DNA of 64,000 nt, from the NCBI GenBank assembly GCA_947306365.1, contig CAMZGD010000003.1:1-64000 (forward strand), written 5' to 3'. Source of the DNA: an uncultured Bacteroidales bacterium (lineage in GTDB: Bacteria > Bacteroidota > Bacteroidia > Bacteroidales > UBA932). The position numbers were made by a program, and so were the translations under genes. The notes beneath the pieces are model-generated. The model saw only the letters and a list, made by a program, of their open reading frames with translations, was not told the origin of the DNA and did no database searches. Shown here piece after piece: positions 42,009 through 52,021 of this stretch. Within the stretch, counting starts at the first letter, position 1, and every line of letters starts with the position of its first letter.

Positions 42009-43661
42009 CTATTTGAAGATGCTCTTCAGAATCTCGGTCGTCACCTTGCGGGCGGCGGTATTGACGGCTTTCTTCGTGGCCGTACCGGTCTTCGACGTCG
42101 TTTTTCCGGACGTGGTCTTCTTGGCGGTGGAGGTGCTCTTCTTTGCCGTCGAGGTGCTCTTCTTCGTGCTGCCGCCGATGCTCTTGCCGATACGGGTGCC
42201 GGCGCTGCGGGCGAAGCTCGTGGCTGCGGCGGCGATCATCGTGCCGAGGATGGTCCGGCCGATGCCGCTTTTCTTCGTCCTGGACGATCCGGACGACTTC
42301 TTCTCCTTTTCACGGGCCTGTTTCTCCTTCTCTTTCTCAAGGGCTTTCCGTTCCTTTTCCTTCTGCTCCTCGGCCTTCTTGTTCGCTTCGGTCAGCACTT
42401 CGTAGGCGCTTTCCCGGTCGAAGTATTTCTCGTAGTTCTTCAGTTTGGCGGGTGCGGCGGCCTGGATGTCGAAGCGCTGGCCGGCGGTGATGGCGCCGAT
42501 CTGGCTCAGCGGGAAGAGGATCTTGGCGCGCTCCACGATGCTCGGGGCGCCTTTCTCGTCGAGGAACGACACGAGGGCTTCGCCGGTGCCGAGGTCGAGG
42601 ATGGCGTCTTCGGTCTTGAAGGCGGGGTTGGTGCGGAAGGTCTGGGCTGCGGCGCGCACGGCCTTCTGGTCCTGCGGCGTGTAGGCGCGCAGGGCGTGCT
42701 GGACGCGGTTGCTCAGCTGGGCCAGGACGTTGACGGGCACGTCGCTCGGGACCTGGGTGATGAAGTAGATGCCCACGCCCTTGGAACGGATGAGGCGGAT
42801 CACCTGCTCGATCTTGTCCACGAGCGCCTTGGACGTGCCGTCGAAGAGCATGTGGGCTTCGTCGAAGAAGAAAACGAACTTCGGAAGGTCCAGGTCGCCG
42901 ACCTCGGGCAGCCGGGCGTAGAGTTCGGTGATCAGCCACAGCAGGTAGGTGGAGTAGAGTTTCGGATTGAGCATCAGCTTGTCGGCGGCCAGCACGTTCA
43001 TCACGCCGCGGCCGTTCTCGACGGCGAAGAGGTCTTCGACGTTGAAGGCGGGTTCCCCGAAGAACTTGTCGCCGCCTTCGCTTTCGATCTGCAGCACGGA
43101 GCGCTGGATGGCGCCGATGCTGGCCGGGGCGATGTTGCCGTATTCGGTGGTGAAGTCGGCGGCGTTCTTGCCGACGAAGTCGAGCATCAGCTTGAGGTCC
43201 TTCAGGTCGATGAGCAGCAGGTTGTTGTCGTCGGCGATGCGGAACACGGCGTTGAGCACGCCGGCCTGGACTTCGGTGAGTTCCATCAGGCGGGCGAGGA
43301 GTTGCGGCCCCATGGCCGATACGGTGGCGCGCATCGGGAATCCCTGTTCGCCGAACACGTCGAAGAAGCGGGTGGGGCAGCCGGCGAACTGCGGGTCCTC
43401 GATGCCGAATTCGGGCATCCGTTTCTCGATGAAGCCGCTCAGCCGGCCGGGCTGGCTGATGCCGGAAAGGTCGCCCTTCATGTCGGCCATGAAACAGGGG
43501 ACGCCGGCCTGGGAGAAGGTTTCGGCGAGGACCTGCAGGGTGACGGTCTTGCCGGTACCCGTGGCTCCGGCGATCAAACCGTGCCGGTTGGCCATATTGC
43601 CGATCAGGTTTATGTTTCCGTTGTCGCTGTGCGCGATGTAAAGTTGTCCGTCTTTAAGCAT
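42009..43661 (-). CDS. HerA/DUF853-type ATPase
   Basis: A 550-residue cytoplasmic P-loop ATPase. Walker A is GATGTGKTVTL; MADMKGDLSGIS, LKDLKLMLDFVGKNA and FVFFFDEAHMLFDG (Walker B region) match the DUF853 (YjgR-like) family related to HerA helicases. A sensor-type segment YFITQVPSDVPVNVLAQLSNRVQHALRAYTPQDQKA follows. The C-terminal ~130 residues are a long Lys-rich, coiled-coil and low-complexity tail (KEKERKALEKEKEKQ, then KKSTSTAKKSTSTAKKTTSGKTT) likely to bind nucleic acid. The biological role of the family is not settled. First gene of the unit with DUF3810 and ybaK. Confidence 0.88.
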   Translation of the reverse strand: MLKDGQLYIAHSDNGNINLIGNMANRHGLIAGATGTGKTVTLQVLAETFSQAGVPCFMADMKGDLSGISQPGRLSGFIEKRMPEFGIEDPQFAGCPTRFFDVFGEQGFPMRATVSAMGPQLLARLMELTEVQAGVLNAVFRIADDNNLLLIDLKDLKLMLDFVGKNAADFTTEYGNIAPASIGAIQRSVLQIESEGGDKFFGEPAFNVEDLFAVENGRGVMNVLAADKLMLNPKLYSTYLLWLITELYARLPEVGDLDLPKFVFFFDEAHMLFDGTSKALVDKIEQVIRLIRSKGVGIYFITQVPSDVPVNVLAQLSNRVQHALRAYTPQDQKAVRAAAQTFRTNPAFKTEDAILDLGTGEALVSFLDEKGAPSIVERAKILFPLSQIGAITAGQRFDIQAAAPAKLKNYEKYFDRESAYEVLTEANKKAEEQKEKERKALEKEKEKQAREKEKKSSGSSRTKKSGIGRTILGTMIAAAATSFARSAGTRIGKSIGGSTKKSTSTAKKSTSTAKKTTSGKTTSKTGTATKKAVNTAARKVTTEILKSIFK

Positions 43662-43690
43662 ATCTGTTGTATTTTATTGTCCTATTATTA

Positions 43691-43773
43691 TCGGCCACAT
43701 TTCAGGGCAGTTTCGTGGCCCACGCACGTTAAAGGCCCCAATGGGCCACGCTTTCGGCCGGATCCGTGGCCGA
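43691..43773. repeat. Nested palindrome between the LD-carboxypeptidase and HerA-like genes
   Basis: An outer 8-bp pair TCGGCCAC/GTGGCCGA (43691-43698 and 43766-43773) encloses an inner 9-bp pair CGTGGCCCA/TGGGCCACG (43714-43722 and 43742-43750). It directly follows the LD-carboxypeptidase stop codon. It may be a transcription terminator, although no clear T-tract follows. On the minus strand it has GGGGCC followed by GCGTGGGC, faintly like the core of the other repeats. Confidence 0.55.
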
Positions 43774-44694
43774 CTAGCCGTTGTCGAACGCCAGCAGGCC
43801 GCCGTCGGGGGTGACGTCGAGGGTGACTTCCCGGCCGAGGTAGAGGCTGTAGTTGGGGTGTTCGTGGCCGCAGTCGAAGCCGAACAGGACAGGCTTGTCG
43901 AGCGGGGCCATGTATTCGTTCACGAGGTCGATGGCCGTACGCTGCCATTCGTCCTCGCCGGAGGTGTCGGTAAACTGGCCGATCACGATGCCGCGGGCGC
44001 GGTCGAAGGCGCCGCCCTGCTGGAGGGTGAGCAGCATCCGGTCGAGATTGTACATCCGTTCGTCGACGTCTTCGATGAAGAGGATGCTGTCTTCTTCCAG
44101 ACGATGCGCCCACGGTGTGCCGAGGCACGATACGATGAGGCTCAGGTTTCCGCCTACGAGCCGGCCGCGCGCCTGTCCGGGCTTGCTGAACGGGTGCGGC
44201 GAGGTGCGGTAGGAACGGATCTCTCCGAAGAGGGCCTTGCGGAGCGATTCCTCGCTCACGGCGGAATCTTCGCCGACGGTCGACGGCATCGCCCCGAGGA
44301 TCGATTCGATGCCCAGGCTTTGCAGCACGGCGTGGAAGACCGTGATGTCGCTGAAGCCCACCAGCCATTTCGGATGCGCCGTGAAAAGCCGCTGGTCGAG
44401 TGCGCGTACGGTGCGCATCGAACCATAGCCGCCCCGGAAGGAAATGATGGCCTTAACCTCCGGGTCGAGGAGCATTTCCGTCAGGTCGGCGGCCCGGTCT
44501 GCGTCGCTGCCGGCGAATTCGCCGGGAATGCTGTCGTACAGGTGCCTGCCGGTTTTTACGCGGAGTCCCCACGATTCGAGCATCGCTTTCCAATAAAGGG
44601 TCTGGCGGCTTTTTTCGCTGAGCGCGGAGGCCATCGCCACGACCGCCACGGTATCGCCGGGCTTCAGGTATGCCGGACGGATGTATTGTTTCAT
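43774..44694 (-). CDS. ldcA: Muramoyl-tetrapeptide LD-carboxypeptidase (S66 family)
   Basis: A 306-residue protein (start MKQYIRPAYLKPGDTVAVVAMAS at 44694). The catalytic triad of peptidase family S66 is visible: Ser in VGFSDITVF, Glu in IEDVDE and His in CGHEHPN. GGYGSMR and RGRLVGGNLSLIVSCLGT are also typical. It removes the terminal D-Ala from murein tetrapeptides during cell-wall recycling, in the cytoplasm; MccF-type peptide resistance proteins share the fold, but the genome context gives no hint of that. The ORF-track start at 44844 lies upstream of the promoter and is rejected. Confidence 0.92.
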   Translation of the reverse strand: MKQYIRPAYLKPGDTVAVVAMASALSEKSRQTLYWKAMLESWGLRVKTGRHLYDSIPGEFAGSDADRAADLTEMLLDPEVKAIISFRGGYGSMRTVRALDQRLFTAHPKWLVGFSDITVFHAVLQSLGIESILGAMPSTVGEDSAVSEESLRKALFGEIRSYRTSPHPFSKPGQARGRLVGGNLSLIVSCLGTPWAHRLEEDSILFIEDVDERMYNLDRMLLTLQQGGAFDRARGIVIGQFTDTSGEDEWQRTAIDLVNEYMAPLDKPVLFGFDCGHEHPNYSLYLGREVTLDVTPDGGLLAFDNG

Positions 44695-44712
44695 TATCAA
44701 AGGTTCAATTTT

Positions 44713-44720
44713 CAAAGATA
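44713..44720 (-). promoter_or_regulatory. -7 box (TATCTTTG) for the LD-carboxypeptidase gene
   Basis: A minus-strand TAnnTTTG match 18 bases upstream of the ATG at 44694. It is back-to-back with the plus-strand box at 44734-44741. Confidence 0.65.
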
Positions 44721-44733
44721 AACAATAATTTGG

Positions 44734-44741
44734 TATATTTG
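44734..44741 (+). promoter_or_regulatory. -7 box (TATATTTG) for the nuclease gene
   Basis: A plus-strand TAnnTTTG match. The expected transcription start (~44748) makes the ORF-track ATG at 44749 leaderless, and so favours the ATG at 44764. Confidence 0.65.
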
Positions 44742-44763
44742 TCAGAAATTGACCGTATTCCCG

Positions 44764-45600
44764 ATGAAGACGCTGAAGAAACTGCTTGCCCCCGTAATCC
44801 TCCTGCTCGCCATCTTTGTCTACTGGCTCTGGAACGGCGCGCAATCGGCTCCGGACTCCGATCCTGCGGAAGTCCCGCTCCCCACCGCCGCACCGGAGGA
44901 ACTATCCTCCCTGATGGAAATCCCGGCCCTGACGGACGACGGGCGGCTCGTGCGGCACCAGGCCTTCGTGACCTCGTACAACACAGAAACGTTGATTCCG
45001 AACTGGGTGGCCTATGAACTGACGGCCGAGGAGACGGGCGGCACGCATACGCGTGAGGGCATCGAGTTCCGGATGGACCCGGACCTGAAAGGCTGCACGC
45101 AGGCGATGCGGGAAGACTATTCCGGATCCGGCTGGACCAAGGGCCATCTGATGCCCGCTGCCGACGCCGCCTTCAGCAACGGCACGATGGGGGAGACGTT
45201 CTATTTCACCAACATCTGTCCGCAGGATGAGACGCTCAACGCCGGCGACTGGCAGTACCTGGAAAAGCGGGTGCGGCAGTGGGCGAACCGCTATGGGAGC
45301 GTCTGGGTGGTGACCGGCCCCATCGTTGGCGAGAACCGCTACGGTACCATCGGCGACCGCGACGTCGTCGTGCCGGATTCCTTCTTCAAGGCCCTGCTGG
45401 TAAGGAAGAAGAACGGCTCTTACAGCGCCATCGCCTTCGTGATGGACAACGACGACGAGCGTTACTATCTCCGCGACTGCTCGATGAGCGTCAACGACCT
45501 GGAAGCGCTCACGGGCTTCGATTTCTTCCCGGCCCTGGACGACCTGGTCGAAGAGAAGGTGGAAGGGACCGTCCGCCTGTCCGACTGGGGCATCAAATGA
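44764..45600 (+). CDS. DNA/RNA non-specific endonuclease, membrane-anchored
   Basis: A 278-residue protein. The N-terminal membrane segment (MKTLKKLLAPVILLLAIFVYWLW) acts as signal or anchor. The NUC1/Serratia-type nuclease domain contains WTKGHLMPAADA, which carries the catalytic His (the usual DRGHL has become TKGHL), the metal-binding Asn in FYFTNICPQDETLNAGDW, then VWVVTGPIVG and PDSFFKALLVRK. It is likely secreted to the periplasm or cell surface for nucleic-acid degradation. The DR-to-TK change ahead of the His also occurs in some relatives, so activity is still probable. Confidence 0.88.
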   Translation: MKTLKKLLAPVILLLAIFVYWLWNGAQSAPDSDPAEVPLPTAAPEELSSLMEIPALTDDGRLVRHQAFVTSYNTETLIPNWVAYELTAEETGGTHTREGIEFRMDPDLKGCTQAMREDYSGSGWTKGHLMPAADAAFSNGTMGETFYFTNICPQDETLNAGDWQYLEKRVRQWANRYGSVWVVTGPIVGENRYGTIGDRDVVVPDSFFKALLVRKKNGSYSAIAFVMDNDDERYYLRDCSMSVNDLEALTGFDFFPALDDLVEEKVEGTVRLSDWGIK

Positions 45601-45611
45601 GAAAAAAACAC

Positions 45612-45619
45612 TATATTTG
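45612..45619 (+). promoter_or_regulatory. -7 box (TATATTTG) for enolase
   Basis: A plus-strand TAnnTTTG match ~58 bases upstream of the enolase ATG, just after the nuclease stop; it leaves a leader of about 50 bases. Confidence 0.65.
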
Positions 45620-45665
45620 CGCTTTAGCCCCTCAGGGGCAGTCAATCCGATTGTTTACATCATAA

Positions 45666-48084
<2,419 letters not shown>

Positions 48085-48088
<4 letters not shown>

Positions 48089-49218
48089 CGGTCGGACAGG
48101 TTCTTGGTATAGCAGCGGGCGCGCTTGTGAAGCCGGTTCTCAAACCGGTTCCACATGTTCTGCACGCCGTTGTTGTCTTCCAGTTCGCGGGTGGTCTCCA
48201 GATATTTGATGCCATAGCGCCTGACCGCCGGGGCGATCTTGTCGAAGATCATGGCGTTGACACCCTTTCCCTTGTATTCGTCCACGATGCCGATCAACAG
48301 CAGGTCGAGCGTGTCGTTGTGCCGGATGGCGTGGAGGATGTGCAGGAACCCGAAGGGGAACAGTTTCCCGTGGCAGCGCTGCATCGCCTTCGAGAGCGAC
48401 GGCATGCTGATGCCGAAGGCCACGACCGAGTCGTTCCGGTCGAGGATCACCGACACGAAATCGGTGTTGAGGTTGGGGACGAACTGCTTCATCAGGTCGT
48501 CGACCTGGCCCTTCGACAGTTCCGAGAACCCGTGGATGTTCCGATAGGTCTCGTTGAGCACCCGGGCGCATTCGGGGAAATAGGAAACCATCTTCTTCTT
48601 GGTACCGATGTCCGCCTGGTGCAGGCCGTAGCGTGCCTCCACCAACCGGGCCGGACGGCCGAACCATTCCGTGATGTCTTCGGGCATCGTCACGCTGTAT
48701 TCCACCCAGTCGGTGTCTTTCGTATAGCCCCTGCGCAGCAGTTGAGGCTCGTAATAGGGATAATTGTACTTGCCGTAGGCCGTGGGCAGTTCGTCGAAGC
48801 CAGCGACCAGCACGCCCGACGCGTCGAATTCCAGGAAACCGAGCGGCCCGTTCATCACTTTCATCCCTTTCCCGCGGGCCCACTCCTCGACCGTGTCGAA
48901 CAGCGCGTCCACCACCGTATCGTCGTCGATGAAGTCCATGAATCCGAAGCGGGCGTAGTCGACGCCCGTCTTTTCGTTATACCGGTGGTTGATGATGCCG
49001 GCGATGCGGCCGACTATAGCGCCCTTCTCATCGCGGGCGAGCCAGTATTTGCCTTCGCAGAATTCGAAGGCGTGATTCTTTTTCGGATCGATCGCATCGA
49101 GGTCGCCGCGCTCCAGCGTCGGGACATAGTAGGGATTGTCCCTGTAGAGTTCGTTCGGATAACGGACGAAGGCCTTGCGCTCCTTTTTCGTAACCACTTC
49201 CTTGACCGTAACTTTCAT
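48085..49218 (-). CDS. GNAT-superfamily N-acetyltransferase-like protein
   Basis: About 377 residues from MKVTVKEVVTKKERKAFVRYPNELYRDNPYYVPTL at 49218. Upstream in-frame ATGs overlap the uvrA end and are less likely. The central part has GRIAGIINHRYNEKTG and FGFMDFIDDDTVVDALFDTVEEWARGKGMKVMNGPLGF, and the C-terminal part DLLLIGIVDEYKGKGVNAMIFDKIAPAVRRYGIKYLETTRELEDNNGVQNMWNRF; both are acetyltransferase-type folds. The family is widespread in Bacteroidota and lacks a known substrate. It lies between uvrA and the metal exporter. Confidence 0.75.
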
Positions 49219-49243
49219 AGGTTTCAGTATTGTATGTTCATCA

Positions 49244-52021
49244 TTACATTTCATCACGCAACGCACGCCCGGTCCAGGTGTCCGCTTTCGCGAGGTCTTC
49301 CGGCGTGCCTGCAAACACGACCTCCCCGCCGTCGGCGCCGGCGTCCGGCCCCATGTCGATCACCCAGTCGGCCGCGCGGATCACGTCGAGGTTGTGTTCC
49401 ACGACCACGATCGAGTGGCCGCGATCCACCAGCGCGTTGAACGCACCCAGCAGCTTCTCGATGTCGTGGAAATGCAGGCCGGTGGTCGGTTCGTCGAAGA
49501 CGAAGAGGATGGAGCCGCGGGCGTCGAAATCCTTCCCCAGGAAGGAGGCCAGCTTGATTCGCTGGCATTCGCCGCCGCTGAGCGAGCTGCTGCGCTGTCC
49601 GAGGCTCAGGTAGGAGAGCCCGACGTCCACCAGCGGCTGCAGGCGCTCGGCGATGCGCCGGGCAAGCGGTTCCTGCTGGCTTCCGAAGAAGCCGATGGCT
49701 TCCGCCACGCTCATGTCGAGCACGTCGCTGATGTTGCGGCCCTGGTAGGTGACTTCCAGGATGTCGCGCTGGAACCGTTTCCCGCCGCAGGCCTCGCAGA
49801 CCATCTCCACGTCGGCCATGAACTGCATCGGGATGCGGATCGTGCCTTCGCCCAGGCATTCGGGACAGCGTCCCCCGTCGATGTTGAACGAGAAGTGGGA
49901 GTGTCCGTAGCCGTTCATCTTCGCATAGGGCTGCTCGGAGAAGAGACGGCGGATGTCGTCGTATACTTTCAGGTAGGTGACCGGGTTCGAGCGGGTGCTC
50001 TTCCCGATGGGATTCTGGTCGATGTATTCCACGGAGGCGACCTTGCCCAGGTCGCCCCGGAGTTCCTTGTAGATGCCCGGCTTGCTGCCGATCTGGTTGA
50101 GGCGGCGGTACAGGGCCGGATAGAGGATGTCGCCCACCAGCGAGCTCTTGCCGCTGCCGCTCACGCCCGTGACCACGGTCAGGCAGCGGAGCGGGAAGGT
50201 GACGTCGATGTTCTTGAGGTTGTTCTCGCGGGCGCCGACCAGTTCGACGGCGTATTTCCAGCCGCGCTTCTTCCGGGGCGGCGCGATGGTCCGCGCGCCT
50301 GACAGGTAGTCGAGCGTGAGGGAGCGGCACCCCTGCCGGATGCCGTCGGCGATCGTACCCTGGTAGACGATCCGTCCGCCGTTCACGCCGGCGAGGGGGC
50401 CGATGTCGATCAGCTGGTCGGCGGCCTCGATGATGTGCCGGTCGTGCTCCACCACGATGACGGTGTTGCCCAGGTCGCGGAGCCGCTGCAGCACGCCGAT
50501 GAGCCGGCCCGTGTCGCGTTCGTGCAGCCCGATGCTGGGTTCGTCGAGGATGTACATCGATCCGACCAGGTTGTTGCCCAGCGAGCTGACCAGGTTGATG
50601 CGCTGGCTTTCGCCGCCGCTGAGGGTGTTGGAGGCCCGGCTGAGGGTGAGGTAGGAGAGTCCTACGTCGCAGATGTACTGCAGCCGCGAACGGATTTCGC
50701 GCAGCGGCCGCTCGGCGACGGTCCGGTCGTAGTCGTCGAGCGCGAGCGTGTCGAAGAAGCGCGTCAGCTCGTCGATCGGCATCGTCATCAGCTCGTGGAT
50801 GTTGCGCCCGCCCACTTTCACGTAGAGGGCTTCGGGGCGCAGCCGGGAACCACCGCAGGCGTGGCAGGTCGTCTTGCCGGAGTAGCGGCTCAGCATATAC
50901 TTGTACTGGATCTTGTAGCGCTGGCTCTCCACCCATTTGAAGAACGGCGTGATGCCGGTGAAGTATTCGTTGCCGTCCCAGAGGAGCTTTTTCTGTTCGG
51001 GCGAAAGCTCGATGTAGGGCTTGTGGACCGGGAAGCCGCATTTGTAGGCGTTCATCACCAGCTCGTCGTTGAGCTGCTTCATCACCTCGCCGCGCCAGCA
51101 GGCGACGGCGCCCTGGTAGACGCTCAGCGTGGGGTCGGGGATCACGAGGCTTTCGTCGATGCCGATGGTCTTGCCGTAGCCGCCGCAGACGGGGCAGGCG
51201 CCGAGCGGGCTGTTGTAGCTGAACAGGTGTTCGGAGGGTGTCTCGAAGCGGATGCCGTCGGCTTCGAACAGGTTGGAGAACGTGCGGGCGCCGGCGGCTT
51301 CGTTCCAGATGCAGAGGTGCCCGTCGCCCTTGGCGAAGGCCGTCTGTACCGAGTCTAGCGCGCGTCCCACGGTATCCTCGTCGTCGTCGACCGTGAGGCG
51401 GTCGACCAGGAGCAGCCATTCGTCGCCGAAATCCCCGATCTGCTGCAATGCCGCTTCCATCTTTGCGATCCGTCCGTCGCGCGTGGCCAGGCGGGTGAAG
51501 CCTTCTTCCTTGAGGTTCAGGATCTTTTCGACCTTGTCGTCTTCCTGCCAGCGGATGTCGGCCAGGATGAGGGCCGTGGAGCCCTTCTGCAGGGAACAGA
51601 GATATGCCACGACGCTCCGCGCCGTATCGCACCGGACTTCCCGGCCCGAAACCGGCGAGAAGGTCTTGCCGATGCGGGCGAAGAGCAGCCGGAGATGGTC
51701 GTAGATCTCCGTGCTGGTGCCCACGGTGGAGCGCGGGTTGCGCGTGCCCGTCTTCTGTTCGATGGCGATGGCCGGCGGGATGCCGGAGATCAGGTCCACG
51801 TCGGGCTTGTTCATCCGGCCCAGGAACTGGCGGGCGAACGAGGAGAGGCTTTCCGCAAAGCGGCGCTGCCCCTCCGCGAAGAGCGTGTCGAACGCCAGCG
51901 AACTCTTTCCGCTGCCCGAGATGCCCGTGATGACCACCAGCTTCCCGAGCGGAATGTCCAGGTCGATGTTCTGCAGGTTGTTAACCCTGGCGCCTCTTAT
52001 GTGGATCTCTTTTTTCTCCAT
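49244..52021 (-). CDS. uvrA: UvrA-family excinuclease ABC subunit
   Basis: A 925-residue double ABC ATPase. Walker A sites are GISGSGKSSLAF and GVSGSGKSSLVG; signatures are TLSGGESQRINLVSSLG and SLSGGECQRIKLASFLG; Walker B sites are MYILDEPSIGLH and LFVFDEPTTGLH. Zn modules: CHACGGSRL and CPECLGEG...CEACGGKRF are intact. In the first Zn module only the second pair (CPVCGGYG) is present; where UvrA normally has the first CxxC there is FEADGIRFE. It binds damaged DNA with UvrB. Its start lies 41 bases inside the relA-like gene. A second, canonical uvrA may exist elsewhere in the genome (inference). Confidence 0.92.
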   Translation of the reverse strand: MEKKEIHIRGARVNNLQNIDLDIPLGKLVVITGISGSGKSSLAFDTLFAEGQRRFAESLSSFARQFLGRMNKPDVDLISGIPPAIAIEQKTGTRNPRSTVGTSTEIYDHLRLLFARIGKTFSPVSGREVRCDTARSVVAYLCSLQKGSTALILADIRWQEDDKVEKILNLKEEGFTRLATRDGRIAKMEAALQQIGDFGDEWLLLVDRLTVDDDEDTVGRALDSVQTAFAKGDGHLCIWNEAAGARTFSNLFEADGIRFETPSEHLFSYNSPLGACPVCGGYGKTIGIDESLVIPDPTLSVYQGAVACWRGEVMKQLNDELVMNAYKCGFPVHKPYIELSPEQKKLLWDGNEYFTGITPFFKWVESQRYKIQYKYMLSRYSGKTTCHACGGSRLRPEALYVKVGGRNIHELMTMPIDELTRFFDTLALDDYDRTVAERPLREIRSRLQYICDVGLSYLTLSRASNTLSGGESQRINLVSSLGNNLVGSMYILDEPSIGLHERDTGRLIGVLQRLRDLGNTVIVVEHDRHIIEAADQLIDIGPLAGVNGGRIVYQGTIADGIRQGCRSLTLDYLSGARTIAPPRKKRGWKYAVELVGARENNLKNIDVTFPLRCLTVVTGVSGSGKSSLVGDILYPALYRRLNQIGSKPGIYKELRGDLGKVASVEYIDQNPIGKSTRSNPVTYLKVYDDIRRLFSEQPYAKMNGYGHSHFSFNIDGGRCPECLGEGTIRIPMQFMADVEMVCEACGGKRFQRDILEVTYQGRNISDVLDMSVAEAIGFFGSQQEPLARRIAERLQPLVDVGLSYLSLGQRSSSLSGGECQRIKLASFLGKDFDARGSILFVFDEPTTGLHFHDIEKLLGAFNALVDRGHSIVVVEHNLDVIRAADWVIDMGPDAGADGGEVVFAGTPEDLAKADTWTGRALRDEM

